A stretch of DNA of 64,000 bases from Facklamia miroungae (GCF_012396555.1 NZ_JAAXPS010000002.1:62001-126000); one strand, 5' to 3'; positions 33,615 to 42,493 are shown, counted from the stretch's first letter. Translations and numbers: made by a program. Notes: generated from the letters alone by a model not told the origin.

Positions 33615-33874
33615 AAGTATTGTTAGATGGGCAGGCATTTAGAGACAAAGAAACGACTTACATCTATTTAATCAATCGGCTTAATTTGCCAACATATACC
33701 GGTTATAATCTAGATGCCTTATGGGATGTCTTAGGTGATAGTCAACCTTTAGAAATTGAAATTTATCGAGCGAGATTGATCCTTGATCAATTGGGTGACT
33801 ATGGACGTGCCATGCTCGATTTATTAGGTGACGCATCGATTGAATTCAATCATGAAATTATATTACGTTGGTAA
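33611..33874 (+). CDS. Barstar-family ribonuclease inhibitor
   Basis: 87 residues, cytoplasmic. GYNLDALWDVL at 31-41 matches the barnase-binding helix of barstar, with Asp35 and Asp39 at the same numbers as in the B. amyloliquefaciens protein and Tyr29 also kept. It neutralises the barnase-like enzyme before export. Start by ATGA overlap with the nuclease gene; AAGGAAGTGA lies just upstream. The strict coupling ensures immunity with every translation of the toxin. Confidence 0.93.
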   Translation: MKVLLDGQAFRDKETTYIYLINRLNLPTYTGYNLDALWDVLGDSQPLEIEIYRARLILDQLGDYGRAMLDLLGDASIEFNHEIILRW

Positions 33875-33889
33875 TGAAAGCAAACAGAT

Positions 33890-33916
33890 TAGGGACCTTA
33901 AGGTCTCTTTTTTTAA
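33890..33916 (+). terminator. Terminator after barstar
   Basis: AGGGACCT/AGGTCTCT hairpin with one G-T pair and a 2-base centre, followed by seven T. Confidence 0.78.
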
Positions 33917-33992
33917 TCAGCTTATATTTTTCTGTTCAAAGAAATCAAAGATCGTTATAGTATAAGCAGATGAATAAAGGGGGTCGAAGATA

Positions 33993-35120
33993 ATGAAAGA
34001 AAGAATCGGATTGTATAATCATATTCCCTTTTGTCAAAAAAAATGTCATTACTGTGATTTTTTAACATTTGTTGATATGGAAGACAAGATGGATGAGTAT
34101 ATCGATTATTTAGTAAAGGAGATGGCTCTTTATCACGGAAGATATCAATTAGATACGATTTACTTTGGTGGGGGGACTCCCTCCTATCTAGCAGCTGAAC
34201 AAATGGCAAAAATTATGGAATCTATCAGTAAGCACTTTGAAATACTACCAGATTGTGAGATTTCGATTGAAATGAATCCAGAATCGGTCACAAAAGAAAA
34301 AGTAGAAACCTATTTAAAATACGGTTTTAATCGTTTTTCAATGGGGGTTCAGTCATTTGACAATGCAACGTTAAGAATGATGGGCCGTTTACATGATCGA
34401 CAGAAGGTTTATGAAAAAGTGGCCTTATTGAAAGAATTAGGAGTGGAGAAGCTAGGGATCGATTTGATGTTTGGTAACCCTAAACAAGATATGGCTGTTT
34501 TAAAGCACGATATTGAACTGGCGATGCAATTACCTATTAATCATATTTCATACTATTCTTTAATGATAAAAGAAAATACGCCTTTTCAACGTTGGGTCCT
34601 AACAGGTCAAATGCGGGTGTTAGATGATGAGATTGAAAGAAAAATGTATCATTATATTCAATCAGAACTTGCGAAACATGGTTTTCATCAATATGAAATT
34701 TCTAATTTTGCTAAAGGGGAGGTAGAAAGTCGTCACAATAAGAAGTATTGGCAGTTAGAAAATTACTTGGGACTTGGCTTAGGTGCTTCCTCAAATATTG
34801 ACTTAGTACGCTTTGTGAACCACCGGCGTTTCGCTGACTATTATGGTATGATCGATCAGGGTAAGTTTCCCATTCAAATCAGTGAGCGCTTATCCGTAGA
34901 GGATAGAGAAAAGGAATACATAATGTTGAATTTGCGCTTATTAGAGGGGTTCGCGTTTCAAGCGATTAACCAGCGCTTCCAAATTAATTTTCTTGAAAAG
35001 TATCAAGACGTTTTGACCAAACATAAAAAGCTAGGCTTAATTGATTATGACCATGAACGTATCTGGTTTACTGAAAAAGGTTTAGATATGGGAAATCAGT
35101 TTTATTTAGATATTATCTAG
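33993..35120 (+). CDS. hemW: Heme chaperone HemW (radical SAM; formerly HemN-like)
   Basis: 375 residues, the HemW length. The radical-SAM cluster motif CxxxCxxC is Cys14, Cys18 and Cys21 in IPFCQKKCHYCDF, without the extra cysteine of true HemN. Further signatures are YFGGGTPSYL, SIEMNPES and RFSMGVQSF. The C-terminal HemN_C domain covers about 290-375. HemW inserts heme into respiratory enzymes or carries it. GGGGGTCG lies before the ATG. The gene stands alone after the barstar terminator. Confidence 0.92.
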   Translation: MKERIGLYNHIPFCQKKCHYCDFLTFVDMEDKMDEYIDYLVKEMALYHGRYQLDTIYFGGGTPSYLAAEQMAKIMESISKHFEILPDCEISIEMNPESVTKEKVETYLKYGFNRFSMGVQSFDNATLRMMGRLHDRQKVYEKVALLKELGVEKLGIDLMFGNPKQDMAVLKHDIELAMQLPINHISYYSLMIKENTPFQRWVLTGQMRVLDDEIERKMYHYIQSELAKHGFHQYEISNFAKGEVESRHNKKYWQLENYLGLGLGASSNIDLVRFVNHRRFADYYGMIDQGKFPIQISERLSVEDREKEYIMLNLRLLEGFAFQAINQRFQINFLEKYQDVLTKHKKLGLIDYDHERIWFTEKGLDMGNQFYLDII

Positions 35121-35255
35121 ATAGTTTAGGTGTATATTCTAGGCAAGAAAAGTTTTATTTAAAAAGTAGAATATTATTCAATTGATTTAAGGAGTGTTTG
35201 AAATAGAAAATTAAGACTTATTCTCAAATTAGATAAGTAAAAAAGGAGGGCAAAA

Positions 35256-35666
35256 ATGCATATGATTGTAATTAAAGAAGATGTTCAGCTTCCATTTGAT
35301 CAGACGCTAGCTCTCTTTGAAAATGTTCATTGGACAGCCTATACTAGAGAACCAGATATCTTAGAAAAAGCCATTCAAAATAGTTTAAAAGTATGGACAG
35401 CATGGAAAGGGGAACAGTTAGTTGGTTTAGTTCGCGTCGTAGGAGATGGACTAACTATTATCTATATTCAAGATATTTTAGTACTTGAAAATTATCAAAG
35501 ACAAGGTGTGGGCAGTCAATTATTGCAAAAGGTATTAAAAGAATACCAATCGGTACGGCAAATCATTTTGTTAACCGATGATACGGATATAACACAAAAA
35601 TTCTATGAAAAAAATGGACTTGTTCAAACGGCAGATTTTCAATTAATGACCTATATGAAAAAGTAA
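35256..35666 (+). CDS. GNAT-family N-acetyltransferase
   Basis: 136 residues. A typical small GNAT: VGLVRVVGDG, IYIQDILVLENYQRQGVGSQLLQ (acetyl-CoA loop) and FYEKNGLVQTADFQ at the end. AAAAGGAGGG lies before the ATG. Closed by its own terminator. The acceptor is unknown. Confidence 0.87.
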   Translation: MHMIVIKEDVQLPFDQTLALFENVHWTAYTREPDILEKAIQNSLKVWTAWKGEQLVGLVRVVGDGLTIIYIQDILVLENYQRQGVGSQLLQKVLKEYQSVRQIILLTDDTDITQKFYEKNGLVQTADFQLMTYMKK

Positions 35667-35667
35667 T

Positions 35668-35710
35668 AAAAATCCCAATTCTTATTCAATTAAGAATTGG
35701 GATTTTTTAT
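35668..35710 (+). terminator. Terminator after the GNAT gene
   Basis: AAATCCCAATTCTTA/TAAGAATTGGGATTT stem with a 6-base loop and trailing T. Confidence 0.9.
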
Positions 35711-35719
35711 AAAAAAAAC

Positions 35720-35763
35720 TTGAAAGGTTAAAACCATGTGTATATACTGTGTATATACACATG
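35720..35763 (+). promoter_or_regulatory. Promoter with palindromic GntR operator
   Basis: TTGAAA (35720) and TATACT (35743), 17-bp spacer. The inverted repeat CATGTGTATATA/TATATACACATG (35735-35746 and 35752-35763) covers the -10 and start site, the expected position for repression by the YtrA-like protein encoded next. Confidence 0.8.
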
Positions 35764-35783
35764 TGGCAAGGCGAGGTGAATAG

Positions 35784-36158
35784 ATGAATATCCTGATATC
35801 AAAACTAAATCCTAAGCCTATTTACGAACAAATTAAGGAGCAGATTATCCAAGCAATTTTGAATGGTGATGTTAATGAAGGGGATTTACTTCCTTCTGTC
35901 AGAGGGTTAGCAAAAGATTTGAAAATCAGTGTAATTACTACCAAGAGGGCATACGAAGATCTTGAAAGGGAAGGGTATGTTACTTCAGTCGTTGGTAAAG
36001 GAACTTATATTGCTCAACAAGACCGCGACTTTATTCGTAGGAAATATTTAAAAAGAATGGAAGAATTAACTAAAAAGCTATTAGAAGAAAATCAAATGCT
36101 TGGACTGAGTTTGGAAGAGATAAAGGAAATGGTCGAAAGGATTTTTAAGGAGGTTTAA
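35784..36158 (+). CDS. GntR-family regulator, YtrA subfamily
   Basis: 124 residues. Winged HTH (about 10-75; IYEQIKEQIIQAILNGDV, LPSVRGLAKDLKISVITTKRAYEDLEREGYV) and a short C-terminal dimerisation tail of about 45 residues, as in YtrA. It should repress its own operon, which encodes an ABC-2 type exporter. YtrA-type operons respond to cell-wall antibiotics in Bacillus and Staphylococcus. GAGGTGA precedes the ATG. Confidence 0.92.
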   Translation: MNILISKLNPKPIYEQIKEQIIQAILNGDVNEGDLLPSVRGLAKDLKISVITTKRAYEDLEREGYVTSVVGKGTYIAQQDRDFIRRKYLKRMEELTKKLLEENQMLGLSLEEIKEMVERIFKEV

Positions 36159-36160
36159 TA

Positions 36161-37015
36161 ATGGAAGACTACGTGATCGAAATGAGTCAAGTTTCAAAAA
36201 CATATACTGATTTCTCAATTGAAAATTTGAATTTAAGGATACGTAAGGGGTACGTTACGGGTTTTGTCGGACCGAACGGTTCTGGGAAAACAACAATTAT
36301 CAAAATGATTATGGGTCTTATTAAACCAGAATCAGGTTCGATTAAAGTTTTTGGTAAGGATCTAAAAAAGCATTCGGTAACGATAAAAGAAAAGATAGGC
36401 TTTGTTTACGCTGAAAATTATTTCTATGACCACTTAACGGTGGAAGAAACAGGAAAGATGATCGCGCCCTTCTATAAAAATTGGAATTGGGAAACCTATT
36501 GGTCTTATATTAAGTTATTTGGTTTATCAAAAAATAAAATCATTGAAGAACTTTCGACCGGTATGAAAGTTGAGCTATCTTTAGCGATAGCCTTGTCACA
36601 TGATCCACTCTTAATCGTTCTTGATGAACCAACTTCTGGGTTAGATCCGATCGTGAGGAGTAAGGTATTAGATATCTTATTTGATTTCATTCAAGATGCC
36701 AATAAATCAGTCTTTTTCTCAAGCCATATTATGACCGATTTAGAAAGAATCGCTGATGATATTGCTATGATCCATTATGGTAAATTACTCTTTAATATAG
36801 AAAAAGATACTATCCTAGACCAATACAAGTTGGTCAAAGGGCCTAAGGAAATCTTAGATGATGAGTTAAGAAAGCAATTAATTTCATGCCATGAAACATC
36901 TGTCGGGTTTGAAGGTCTTTCAAAAAATTATGATCTTTTTAGAGAATTATTCGGCCAAGAAGTAATCATCGACCCAGCCAGTCTTGAAGAGATTATGGTT
37001 AACCTAATGCGATGA
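36161..37015 (+). CDS. ABC transporter ATP-binding protein (YtrB-like)
   Basis: 284 residues. Walker A GPNGSGKTT (37-45), a divergent signature LSTGMKVEL in place of LSGGQ, Walker B LLIVLDEPTSGLD and HIMTDLERIADD. The altered signature is typical of the GntR-linked YtrB/BcrA-like exporters. AAGGAGG precedes the ATG, which follows the regulator stop by 2 bases. It drives the two membrane proteins encoded next. Confidence 0.92.
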   Translation: MEDYVIEMSQVSKTYTDFSIENLNLRIRKGYVTGFVGPNGSGKTTIIKMIMGLIKPESGSIKVFGKDLKKHSVTIKEKIGFVYAENYFYDHLTVEETGKMIAPFYKNWNWETYWSYIKLFGLSKNKIIEELSTGMKVELSLAIALSHDPLLIVLDEPTSGLDPIVRSKVLDILFDFIQDANKSVFFSSHIMTDLERIADDIAMIHYGKLLFNIEKDTILDQYKLVKGPKEILDDELRKQLISCHETSVGFEGLSKNYDLFRELFGQEVIIDPASLEEIMVNLMR

Positions 37016-37026
37016 GAGGTGAAAAA

Positions 37027-37653
37027 ATGAAAGCAATACTGCACAAAGAATTTATGATGAACTATAAGCGTGATAAATTTTTATTTATAAGTTTAATATT
37101 ACTAGGAATGTTTTTGTCAAATTCGGTTCAAATTCCAATTATTTTACCAATCTATTTTACAATGATTTACCCCGTGTTCACTACAATAAAGGAAGATTTC
37201 AAGAAAAATGGCGCGCTGATCAATAGTTTGCCGATTCGACCGAGAAAAATTATTTTAGCTAAATATCTCTACACTATTTTAATGGCAAGCGTTTTCTTTA
37301 TCACTGTCATATTGATAAATTATTACCATCCCTATTTTAAGGCCAATACTCTATCTGAGATACTAATTTCCGTTGTGTCCTCACTTGGAATTGTTTCACT
37401 TTGTTATATGCTCTATTATTCATTTGGCAAAAAAGTAATCGAATTATATCAATACTTCATGATATCACTAATAATAAATAATATTATGGCAGCTGCTGAA
37501 GAGGATTATGGTACTCTATTTGGAGGTTTTAGCAAATTCGCTAATCAGTTTTCTGCTGATAATTTGATAAAACCCTTGGGTCTCTTTTTGGTAATAGCAC
37601 TTATTGTCGCTTATATTATTGCTATTCGATTTTATGGTAAAAAGGATTTTTAG
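37027..37653 (+). CDS. ABC-2 type transporter permease
   Basis: 208 residues and about six membrane helices, starting at the ATG at 37027 behind GAGGTGA (an ATGA-overlapping start at 37012 is possible). MKAILHKEFMMNYKRD and INSLPIRPRKIILAKYL are conserved features of the ABC2_membrane_2 family. It is paralogous to the next gene, so the exporter is probably a heterodimer. Confidence 0.85.
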   Translation: MKAILHKEFMMNYKRDKFLFISLILLGMFLSNSVQIPIILPIYFTMIYPVFTTIKEDFKKNGALINSLPIRPRKIILAKYLYTILMASVFFITVILINYYHPYFKANTLSEILISVVSSLGIVSLCYMLYYSFGKKVIELYQYFMISLIINNIMAAAEEDYGTLFGGFSKFANQFSADNLIKPLGLFLVIALIVAYIIAIRFYGKKDF

Positions 37654-37699
37654 ATAAAGAATGATCGTATAGAATTAAATTAAAAGAAAGGAGTTCCTA

Positions 37700-38326
37700 A
37701 TGAAAGCAGTTTTATATAGGGAATTTTTGGTGAATAAACAAAAAGATATGTTATATATTTTAATCCTAATCGTATTACTTATAATATTTTTATCTTCTCA
37801 ACAAATAGAATATTTAAGTTTTATTTTATCACTTATTATTATTCAATATCCTGGGCTCAAGGCTAGTGGATATAATCAAAAAAAAGCAGAAGTATTGTTA
37901 AATAGCTTGCCAATGGGTCAAAATAAAATTGTTCTCGCAAAATATCTTCATGCTATCTGGTTTGATACGCTGTGTGTAATTATAATTTCACTCTACTCAA
38001 ATATCCTGACACAATTTAAAGCGTTTACTTTGAATGAAATATTACTAACGGAATTCATTTTCTTTTTGTCTTTATCTATCGCTTATCCAATAAATTGGTT
38101 TAAAGAGAAAATGTTGACAGGATATTTTTATTTGGTGAATTTTTTTGCTATTGTATACATTTATTTCAATCGTAAATCGGGAGATGATTTGTTTATGAAA
38201 TGGAAAGAAATTGTCAATCATTTTATGTTATCTAAATTAATAATTATTGGCACTATTATCTCAGTTATTTTTCTTACTGCTTCATATTTCATTTCAGTTC
38301 ATATTTACAAGAGAAAAGATTTTTAA
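37700..38326 (+). CDS. ABC-2 type transporter permease, paralogue
   Basis: 208 residues, the same length and plan as the preceding permease (MKAVLYREFLVNKQKD; LNSLPMGQNKIVLAKYLHA). About six helices. AAAGGAG precedes the ATG, 46 bases after the preceding gene. Last gene of the GntR-ABC operon. Substrate unknown. Confidence 0.85.
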   Translation: MKAVLYREFLVNKQKDMLYILILIVLLIIFLSSQQIEYLSFILSLIIIQYPGLKASGYNQKKAEVLLNSLPMGQNKIVLAKYLHAIWFDTLCVIIISLYSNILTQFKAFTLNEILLTEFIFFLSLSIAYPINWFKEKMLTGYFYLVNFFAIVYIYFNRKSGDDLFMKWKEIVNHFMLSKLIIIGTIISVIFLTASYFISVHIYKRKDF

Positions 38327-38342
38327 AGCGAGTTTCATTAAG

Positions 38343-38380
38343 AAAGATAACATTAAAGACTTTTCTTAAATGTTGTCTTT
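38343..38380. terminator. Bidirectional terminator
   Basis: AAAGATAACATT/AATGTTGTCTTT with one G-U-compatible mismatch. It lies between the ABC operon and the convergent XRE gene. Confidence 0.7.
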
Positions 38381-38789
38381 CTATTGATTTTTAGGATTCT
38401 TATGTAAAATGACTTGTACAATATACCCTAAACTTCCCCCCAGCTATACCAGACAAGAAAGCCATCCAAAAGATCTCATCCTCACGAAAACGGTTCGCTG
38501 AATAAGCCCATACTCCAACTAAAATGAAAAAAGTTAAGGCAAAGGCTAGAATAAAGAGTTGATTGTTGCTTTGAAAAGCTTGAAAATCTCCTAGACTATC
38601 TTTTAGGATAGAGTCTGTTGAAGTTTTAAAAACTTCACTCAAAGCTACAATGTTTTTGAGATCTGGATTACTTTGATTACTTTCCCATTTAGAAATAGCT
38701 TGTCGCGAGACATCAATTTTATTTGCCAGTTCTTCTTGAGACAAGCCTTGCTTCTTCCTTAAAGCTTGAATACGCTCACCAATAGTCAT
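38381..38789 (-). pseudogene. XRE-family regulator with C-terminal frameshift
   Basis: The HTH (residues 1-60; LSQEELANKIDVSRQAISKWESNQSNPD) and a membrane segment (about 75-95) are intact. As read, the frame ends at 38400 with a non-membrane tail KFRVYCTSHFT. Removing one base from the run of six G (plus-strand C at 38436-38441) restores GGSLGYIVQVILHKNPKNQ and a stop at 38381-38383, a far more natural end of a second helix. So there is a one-base insertion in a homopolymer. The protein may still bind DNA; the alternative is a sequencing error or phase variation. GGAGG precedes the ATG. Confidence 0.72.
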
Positions 38790-38983
38790 AATAAATTCCT
38801 CCTATTTAAAACTTTCCTTAATTTTATCAAAAGATTTAGCTGCTTATCTACCAACTATAGTTGGCAAAGTCACAACGAGTGGTTGATTTAAAAAAATAAT
38901 GATATCTTTTTCTTTTAGGTCCTAAGTCCGATAAGATAGATTCTGTAAAATAGTATAATAAAATTATAGAAAGGAAGATGACT

Positions 38984-39310
38984 ATGATCCCATTAAATGT
39001 TTATGTTCAACGCCTTGACAAGAATTTTTGGATTTATAATTTTTTTGCCTCTTTTAGTTATTTTGCGATCAATGGATTTGATGATATAAGGAATTTTATT
39101 CTGTTCCCAATCGCTATTATGTTAGTGATTTATATTTTAAAGGAACGTTTGCAGACAACAGCAGATACTCAGTATTTAGGCTTTTATCCTCTGAGTAAGG
39201 ATTTTGGTAAGTTGATTATTGCAGCAATAATGAATTATGTTATATGGCATTTTTCGGGAGTGCTTTTCTTGATCGCTCTGGTTTATGTAATGTGGAAAGA
39301 ATATCACTAA
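38984..39310 (+). CDS. Hypothetical small membrane protein
   Basis: 108 residues from the ATG at 38984, eight bases after AAGGA; the ATG at 38978 is too close to it. Helices around 18-50 and 70-103 and a short basic loop (KERLQTT). No recognised family. It is divergent from the XRE gene, whose start is about 190 bases away, and so may be its target; this is inference from position. Confidence 0.65.
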   Translation: MIPLNVYVQRLDKNFWIYNFFASFSYFAINGFDDIRNFILFPIAIMLVIYILKERLQTTADTQYLGFYPLSKDFGKLIIAAIMNYVIWHFSGVLFLIALVYVMWKEYH

Positions 39311-39384
39311 GCGTTTTAAATATTTCCAGAATGTACAAAAATATAGGTCTAGTGGGATCTGCTCACATCGAATAAAAATAATAA

Positions 39385-39421
39385 AAAAGTCTGTTTCACT
39401 ACAAAGAAACAGACTTTTATT
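39385..39421. terminator. Bidirectional terminator
   Basis: AAAAGTCTGTTTC/GAAACAGACTTTT stem with an 8-base loop; shared by the small membrane gene and ClC. Confidence 0.88.
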
Positions 39422-39422
39422 T

Positions 39423-40715
39423 TTAGTTTTTAGAATCTATACTCGGGCGGTTAGATAGAATGCTGTTTAGTAGACTAACATAAATGGGTTGACAATTAAA
39501 GAAATCAGCAATCAAGTAACTAAGATAGGTAACTAAAGTGATTGGAAATAGCCAAGGAAGAGCAGCCCCAGTCATTTCAATAATTAGGATGATTCCAGTT
39601 AGAGGAGCACGGACAATTGCTGCAAAATGACTACTCATAGCAATAACAGAAAAGTATAGGATTGCTTCTTGTGGAACAAGACCTAAACTATATAAACTGG
39701 TTCCATATATATTACCTAATAAGGCACCAATCGATAATAAAGGAAAAAAGATACCACCAGGAATTCCGGAACAAAAAGCTAAGGCCACTAAAGCTAGTTT
39801 TATGAAGTAGAAATAAGATAGCTGGCTTATTCCAGGATTTTCCCCTAATGGGAAAGTTATTAAATTTGCTCCAGAGCCAAATAAGTTATGGTCAAAAAAT
39901 AAAATTATTCCTGTTATTAAAAAGGGAAGCATAGATTTTAACCATTGGGGTAAAGCAATGTTTTGATAGATCTTTTTACCATTCATAATTAGAAAATTAA
40001 AGAGTATTCCAGAAAGACCGGTCAGAATACCTAGACCTAAACAAGCTAAGGTCAGATTGGGTACTATTGTAGTGATAGTAGGTATTGAAATTGCAGGCTT
40101 ATTTCCAATAATTAAATTAGCAGAATGGTTAGCAGTAATCACAATTACCCCGGCGTATAATATTAATTCGCGACTGGTACGCTGAAATAATTCTTCCACC
40201 ATAAAGATTAAACCAGAAAGGGGTGCATTGAAAGCAGCTGCCATACCTCCACCAGCAGCACCAGCGATTAAGTAACGCTGGACTTTTTGATTGCTGTGGG
40301 TTAGTTCACTTACAGCTTGACCAACTGCTGATCCAATTTGAACAGATGGCCCTTCTCGACCTAATGTCAAACCTGATCCAATTGTGGCCAACCCTCCAAA
40401 AAATTTATAAATCAGCACAGTAAACCAATTTTGTCTGAGTTGATTATGTAAGTGACCACTGACATGAGGAATTCCAGACCCTCCTATATCTGGTTCCTTA
40501 TTAACACAGTAGCCTGCTAAGGCACCAAAGCTAATAATTAAAAGGAAGAAGGATGCACTGTCAAATGGGTTCACTTGGGCATTTTTCAATAATAGTTGAC
40601 TATAATTGGATAAAATTCTTATTCCTATAGTGAATCCTGCTACAACGCTTCCCGTTGCTAGTCCTGTAAGGAGAGAAAGAAACAAAGTTTTAAATGAAAT
40701 TAAATTATTTTTCAT
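39423..40715 (-). CDS. ClC-family chloride/proton antiporter
   Basis: 430 residues. Anion-selectivity motifs: GSGIPHV (79-85), GREGPSVQIG with gating Glu121, and GIPGGIFFPLLSIGA. The external gating glutamate marks an exchanger rather than a channel; the first motif is of Cl- type, not the fluoride CLC-F type. It lacks cytoplasmic CBS domains. GGAGG precedes the ATG. It may aid acid resistance. Monocistronic. Confidence 0.92.
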   Translation of the reverse strand: MKNNLISFKTLFLSLLTGLATGSVVAGFTIGIRILSNYSQLLLKNAQVNPFDSASFFLLIISFGALAGYCVNKEPDIGGSGIPHVSGHLHNQLRQNWFTVLIYKFFGGLATIGSGLTLGREGPSVQIGSAVGQAVSELTHSNQKVQRYLIAGAAGGGMAAAFNAPLSGLIFMVEELFQRTSRELILYAGVIVITANHSANLIIGNKPAISIPTITTIVPNLTLACLGLGILTGLSGILFNFLIMNGKKIYQNIALPQWLKSMLPFLITGIILFFDHNLFGSGANLITFPLGENPGISQLSYFYFIKLALVALAFCSGIPGGIFFPLLSIGALLGNIYGTSLYSLGLVPQEAILYFSVIAMSSHFAAIVRAPLTGIILIIEMTGAALPWLFPITLVTYLSYLIADFFNCQPIYVSLLNSILSNRPSIDSKN

Positions 40716-40859
40716 AAGTGACCTCCAAGTTAATTCTAGGACAAGTCTTTTTTTTTGACAAGGTGTTTTTCTTTAAATTAATGTATATAGTTATTTTTTT
40801 TATAGATTGAGTAAGAAAAAAACTAATTTTACTATCTTTTAAAGAAAGGTGTAATTGCT

Positions 40860-40865
40860 TATAAT
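40860..40865 (+). promoter_or_regulatory. Putative -10 box of corA
   Basis: TATAAT preceded by TTGCT; no good -35 at the usual distance. The leader to corA is about 90 bases. Confidence 0.4.
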
Positions 40866-40926
40866 GAGATTACAAGTGTACAAACTGCTATTAGCGATAA
40901 AAATATAGCTGAGTAGGAGTAAGAAA

Positions 40927-40947
40927 ATGAGCTTAAAGAAAAGATGA
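40927..40947 (+). CDS. Possible six-codon leader peptide before corA
   Basis: ATG with AGGAG seven bases upstream encodes MSLKKR and stops at TGA, whose last bases form part of the GAGGAG ribosome binding site of corA. It could couple or attenuate corA translation, or be chance. Confidence 0.3.
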   Translation: MSLKKR

Positions 40948-40960
40948 GGAGCTTAGAATT

Positions 40961-41863
40961 GTGGAGATTAAAAATAATACTTGGCAGCTTTATGAAGGTT
41001 TAAATGATTTAGAGCTAGAGGATATTTGTAAAAACCTTGCTATCCCTCACGACTACCTTAGTGGAGTCAATGATCCCTTTGAAATCGCAAGATCCGAAGA
41101 AGCTCTACTTGATAATGGAGGTACACGTTCGCTTATTGTTTTGCAATATCTTTTCCCACAAATGAACTCTAGAGAATATAGAGAATATAAAACACGTGCT
41201 ATTTCTCTTGTTAAAGTAGAGGATCAATTAATTACAGCACTTCCAGAGACACCATCATACTTAAGAGATATCTTTAAAGAATTTAATGATAGTGTAGGCT
41301 TTGATTACGAAGAAATGGTGATGAAGGTTTTCTGGAAAATTCAAAATGAAACAATCAAAGTATTAGCCTGGATTCATGAAGAAATTGAGGCAATGCAAAA
41401 AGATATTGAATATTCTTCACAAAATCAGGAGTTATACCGTTTGATGAGTTTAGATAAAACTTTAGCTTACATTAAAACGGCTGTTCAAAACAATCGAAGA
41501 GTGTTAGAACAGATAAGTAAAAATGATCAATTTCAAAATATTCACCGCTTAAAAGCCTTGATGCATGATGTTCTAATTGAATCTCTCCAAGCAGAATCGA
41601 TGGTTGACGAAGGGATGCGCATTGTTGATCAATTAAGTGATATTTTTTCTAATGTGATTTCTAATAATTTAAATAATGTTATGAAAATTCTAACTTCAAT
41701 TACAATTATTCTTACCATTCCTACGATTATAGGAGGACTTTGGGGCATGAACGTTCCAGTCCCGTTCCAAGAATACGGTGGAGGGTTTATCATCACAACT
41801 TTATTGAGTATTCTGATCAGTATTATTGTTGCTATTTGGCTAAAGTCTAAAGACTACTTATGA
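40961..41863 (+). CDS. corA: CorA-family Mg2+/divalent cation transporter
   Basis: 300 residues from a GTG. A large N-terminal cytoplasmic domain (1-235, helical toward the end) and two C-terminal membrane helices (about 245-265 and 275-295), with the pore signature GMN in GGLWGMNVPVPF. It forms a pentameric Mg2+ or Co2+ channel. The GAGGAG ribosome binding site is 10 bases away and partly inside the stop of the short upstream frame. Confidence 0.9.
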   Translation: MEIKNNTWQLYEGLNDLELEDICKNLAIPHDYLSGVNDPFEIARSEEALLDNGGTRSLIVLQYLFPQMNSREYREYKTRAISLVKVEDQLITALPETPSYLRDIFKEFNDSVGFDYEEMVMKVFWKIQNETIKVLAWIHEEIEAMQKDIEYSSQNQELYRLMSLDKTLAYIKTAVQNNRRVLEQISKNDQFQNIHRLKALMHDVLIESLQAESMVDEGMRIVDQLSDIFSNVISNNLNNVMKILTSITIILTIPTIIGGLWGMNVPVPFQEYGGGFIITTLLSILISIIVAIWLKSKDYL

Positions 41864-41885
41864 GAAGCATTTTAGAGACAATGTT

Positions 41886-41916
41886 AATAAAAAAGCCAGA
41901 CAATTATCGTCGGGCT
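41886..41916 (-). terminator. Terminator of the hypothetical membrane gene
   Basis: On the minus strand AGCCCGAC/GTCTGGCT with one mismatch and loop GATAATT, then six T. Confidence 0.72.
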
Positions 41917-41921
41917 CGTCT

Positions 41922-42404
41922 TTAAGAATGTAAACTATCTTGTATATCGACCTCAATATTGGCTTGTTTCAGATGTGCAATCAATTGAACTTCATCGTTT
42001 AAAGGAAAAGATTGGGCAAAGTATTGATTATTGGCTTTGCCTAATAAGTTGATGCATTTTTTTTCGAGGTCTCGTGTAATTACCACTCGATCGACTTTAG
42101 CAAAAGATATGGGGATCATTACGGATAAAGTTCCTCTAAAGACTGAAAAATCAGACTTTGAAATTCCTCTGGCTAAAGGACCAGAGAGGAAATAAAGAAT
42201 AGCCGAAGCAATTAATAAATAATGCCAAATACTACTAGCAAATTGGAAACCGATCCAGATCAACAAACCAATCGTGATTAATTGTGTCCAAATCCAGTAG
42301 CTTTGAATAACTTCTACAAAAATATTCCGACTTCTTTTATAAAAATGATAACTGCTACCTGCGATTAAAACAATAGTTAAGAGAATGGATACGATATCTT
42401 TCAA
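41922..42404 (-). CDS. Hypothetical membrane protein
   Basis: 160 residues if it starts at the TTG at 42404, eight bases after AAGGAG; the GTG at 42413 abuts that site and is less likely. Three hydrophobic segments (about 3-20, 36-55, 60-78), then a soluble C-terminal domain (VMIPISFAKVDRVVI...) of about 75 residues resembling a PH-like fold in alternating hydrophobicity. No named family recognised. Confidence 0.65.
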   Translation of the reverse strand: MKDIVSILLTIVLIAGSSYHFYKRSRNIFVEVIQSYWIWTQLITIGLLIWIGFQFASSIWHYLLIASAILYFLSGPLARGISKSDFSVFRGTLSVMIPISFAKVDRVVITRDLEKKCINLLGKANNQYFAQSFPLNDEVQLIAHLKQANIEVDIQDSLHS

Positions 42405-42493
42405 AGGGCTCACTCCTTATTATTTACCTAGCAATACTATAACATAACTGATCTACAATAAGCTATGAAGATTCATCAATGATAGGAGAAAAA

